This document shows positions 7,320 through 8,768 of a DNA stretch of 8,768 nt, in pieces. The position numbers and the translations under genes are program-made. Source of the stretch: Actinomycetes bacterium. GTDB taxonomy: Bacteria > Actinomycetota > Acidimicrobiia > Acidimicrobiales > Microtrichaceae. The DNA lies in assembly GCA_023434535.1 (NCBI GenBank), contig JAEYSR010000275.1, positions 1 to 8,768 on the forward strand, read 5' to 3'. The stretch's first letter is position 1; each line of letters begins with the position of its first letter. The notes beneath the pieces are model-generated. The model was not told the origin of the DNA. It did not search any database and saw nothing but the letters and a program-made list of their open reading frames with translations.

Positions 7320-7349
7320 CGCCTGACCCGTCTGTGGAGACGGCAGGCG
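7320..7349 (+). promoter_or_regulatory. Strong stem-loop in the helicase leader
   Basis: CGCCTG (7320-7325) pairs with CAGGCG (7344-7349), and CCGTCT (7328-7333) with AGACGG (7338-7343). This gives 12 bp interrupted only by a 2-base bulge (AC, 7326-7327), closed by a GTGG loop. It sits 84 bases before the helicase ATG. The 7-base repeat GTGTTGC occurs on both sides (7311-7317 and 7353-7359). There is no downstream T-run and no gene upstream on this strand within the intergenic region, so a regulatory leader element is more likely than an ordinary terminator. Confidence 0.5.
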
Positions 7350-7392
7350 AACGTGTTGCTGCTCGACGAGGTCCACGCGTCACCTCGTCGTC

Positions 7393-7437
7393 ATGTCGCC
7401 CGCGATGGAGCGGGCATGGAGCAGTGAAACCCGATGA
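7393..7437 (+). CDS. Possible 14-codon upstream ORF overlapping the helicase start
   Basis: ATG at 7393 opens a short frame (MSPAMERAWSSETR; a second in-frame ATG is at 7405). Its TGA (7435-7437) overlaps the helicase ATG (7434-7436) as ATGA. This is the same arrangement used between the ABC genes at the left of the window, so translation of a leader peptide could be coupled to the helicase. A frame this short can arise by chance, and no clear Shine-Dalgarno site precedes it. Confidence 0.25.
   Translation: MSPAMERAWSSETR
7418..7421 (+). promoter_or_regulatory. Probable Shine-Dalgarno site for the helicase
   Basis: GGAG lies 12 bases before the ATG at 7434. The spacing is a little long but it is the best purine-rich site present. 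The start itself is secure, because an in-frame stop codon ends at 7427. Confidence 0.4.
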
Positions 7438-8768
7438 CCACCTTCGCCGACCTCGGCGTCCCCACCCCCCTGTCCGACGCGCTCGCACGCGCCGGGCTGA
7501 CGATCCCGACCGCGGTCCAGGCCGCCGCCCTCCCCGGCGCTCTCGCCGGGCGCGACGTCGCAGCACAGGCGCCGACCGGGTCGGGCAAGACGCTCGCCTT
7601 CGGCCTCCCGGTGCTGACCCGCAGCCGTCGCGGAGCGCCCGGCCGCCCGGCCACGCTCGTCCTCGTCCCCACCCGCGAGCTCGCCACGCAGGTCGTCGAC
7701 GCGCTCCAGCCGCTCGTCGACCGCGACGGGCTCCGCATCGCCGCCATGTTCGGCGGCGTCGGCATCCATCCGCAGCGCAAGCGCCTGCAGCGCGGCGTGG
7801 ACGTGCTGGTCGGTTGCCCGGGTCGCCTCGAGGACCTGATCTCCCAGCGTGCCCTCGACCTGGGCGACGTCGACCTCGTCGTCCTCGACGAGGCCGACCG
7901 CATGGCCGACGTCGGGTTCCTGCCCGCCGTCAAGCGACTGCTCGACGCCACACGCTCGGACCGCCAGACGCTGCTGTTCTCCGCCACCCTGGGCGGACCG
8001 GTCGGGTCGCTCGTCCAGCGGTACCAGCACGACCCGGAACGCCACGACGTCTCCGGGCCGACCGAGCGCAGCACGGCCCGCCACATCGCGGTCGCGCTGA
8101 GCGAGGACGACCGCACCCGCTGGACAGCGGAGGCCGTCCGCTCGACCGGAACGACCATCGTGTTCTGCCGGACCCGACACCGCGCCGACCGCGTCGCCCG
8201 CCAGCTGGACCGACAGGGCATCAGCGCGGCGCCGATCCACGGCGGCCGCAGCCAGGCCCAGCGCACCAAGGCGCTCGACGCCCTCCACGGGGGACGCATC
8301 CAGGCGCTCGTCGCCACCGACGTCGCCGCACGCGGCATCCACGTCGACGACCTGGCCTGCGTCGTCCACTACGACGCTCCCGGCGATGCCGAGACGTACG
8401 TCCACCGCTCCGGTCGCACGGGTCGCGCCGGTGCCGGCGGTCTGGTCATCAGCCTGCCCACCCCGGCGGAGATGACCCGCGACGGCCGCCTCCGTCGGTC
8501 CCCCGCACCGCGTGACGTGGAGATCTCCGTGGTCGGCCGCGACGAGCTCGGCTCGTCGACCGGGGCGCCATCGGGTGTGGCCCCGTCGACCGGAGGCGCG
8601 GGCGCGAACCGGCCCGTCCGCTCCGCCGTCGGGTCACGACCGAGCACCGCAGCCGCGTCCGTGACGTCCAGCGGCGAACGTCGGGAGGGCGTCATCCGGT
8701 TCTTCCACGCAGCGAGGGGCTTCGGCTTCATCGAGACGTCGTCGACCGAGGGCGACTACTTCCTGCAC
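7434..8768 (+). CDS. DEAD-box RNA helicase fused to a cold-shock domain, 3'-truncated
   Basis: The frame runs 445 codons from the ATG at 7434 to the window edge without a stop. Helicase motifs appear in order: Q motif Gln29, Walker A APTGSGKT at residues 46-53, PTRELA at 79-84, CPGR at 128-131 (usually TPGR), DEAD at 152-155, SAT at 183-185, VFCRTR (motif IV), ATDVAARG at 294-301 and HRSGRTGR at 324-331. After a Ser/Thr/Ala/Gly-rich linker (about 360-418) comes GVIRFFHAARGFGFIE (419-434) and DYFLH (441-445). These match the first strands of a cold-shock domain, including the RNP1-like (RGFGFI) and RNP2-like (YFLH) motifs. The protein probably unwinds RNA duplexes in the cytoplasm with an extra single-strand-binding module, for example in ribosome assembly or mRNA decay at low temperature (inference). 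About 40 more residues would be needed to complete the domain. Confidence 0.93.
   Translation, partial: MTTFADLGVPTPLSDALARAGLTIPTAVQAAALPGALAGRDVAAQAPTGSGKTLAFGLPVLTRSRRGAPGRPATLVLVPTRELATQVVDALQPLVDRDGLRIAAMFGGVGIHPQRKRLQRGVDVLVGCPGRLEDLISQRALDLGDVDLVVLDEADRMADVGFLPAVKRLLDATRSDRQTLLFSATLGGPVGSLVQRYQHDPERHDVSGPTERSTARHIAVALSEDDRTRWTAEAVRSTGTTIVFCRTRHRADRVARQLDRQGISAAPIHGGRSQAQRTKALDALHGGRIQALVATDVAARGIHVDDLACVVHYDAPGDAETYVHRSGRTGRAGAGGLVISLPTPAEMTRDGRLRRSPAPRDVEISVVGRDELGSSTGAPSGVAPSTGGAGANRPVRSAVGSRPSTAAASVTSSGERREGVIRFFHAARGFGFIETSSTEGDYFLH

Noticed and set aside
5404..7326. 640-codon open frame on the + strand opposite the SulP gene
   Set aside because: Its product is an Asp/Arg/Gly/His-rich low-complexity string with no domain. 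It is the antisense shadow of a clear SulP coding frame, as expected at this GC content.
7153..7566. N-terminal extension of SulP to 700 residues
   Set aside because: The extra 138 codons are Arg/Ser/Pro-rich, overlap the helicase gene on the other strand and do not resemble SulP; the GTG at 7152 fits the family N-terminus.
7334..8515. 393-codon + strand frame over the helicase region
   Set aside because: Out of frame with the complete series of DEAD-box motifs read from 7434; its product is Arg/Pro-rich without motifs.

Overview
This 8.8-kb window is very GC-rich, with dense coding, GTG starts and 4-base ATGA overlaps. Together with the protein styles, this suggests a high-GC actinobacterium, possibly of the Acidimicrobiia. 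That placement is an impression from composition and protein flavour, because no rRNA or other marker gene is present. I see no tRNA, rRNA, CRISPR array, insertion sequence or phage gene.

Left block (1-2562, + strand): the end of a tightly overlapped three-gene operon encoding a MacB/LolCDE-like (type VII) ABC system. It holds a 5'-truncated FtsX-type permease, a second complete FtsX-type permease and a LolD/MacB-type ATPase. Any membrane-fusion or substrate-binding partner would lie upstream, outside the window. After a GC-rich hairpin and a gap of about 90-220 bases (depending on the start used) comes a PlsC-type acyltransferase on the same strand (2651 or 2780 to 3724), which probably acts in phospholipid synthesis or remodelling.

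Middle block (3762-7152, - strand): a two-gene unit convergent with the acyltransferase, with a GC-rich hairpin between the two. Transcription runs from a SulP-family anion transporter with a C-terminal STAS domain into a 558-residue flavoprotein 25 bases downstream. The flavoprotein has the fold of thioredoxin reductase but no CxxC. At its N-terminus it carries a degenerate receiver-like domain and a cysteine-free glutaredoxin-like segment, so it is unlikely to be a classical thioredoxin reductase.

Right block (7153-8768, + strand): a divergent DEAD-box RNA helicase starts at 7434 and is still open at the window edge. Its visible C-terminus enters a cold-shock domain, so it is a helicase-CSD fusion. 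Its leader contains a striking 12-bp hairpin with a 2-base bulge, flanked by a 7-base direct repeat. A short upstream ORF ends on the helicase start codon. The leader and the unusual flavoprotein next to the SulP transporter are the parts most worth following up.
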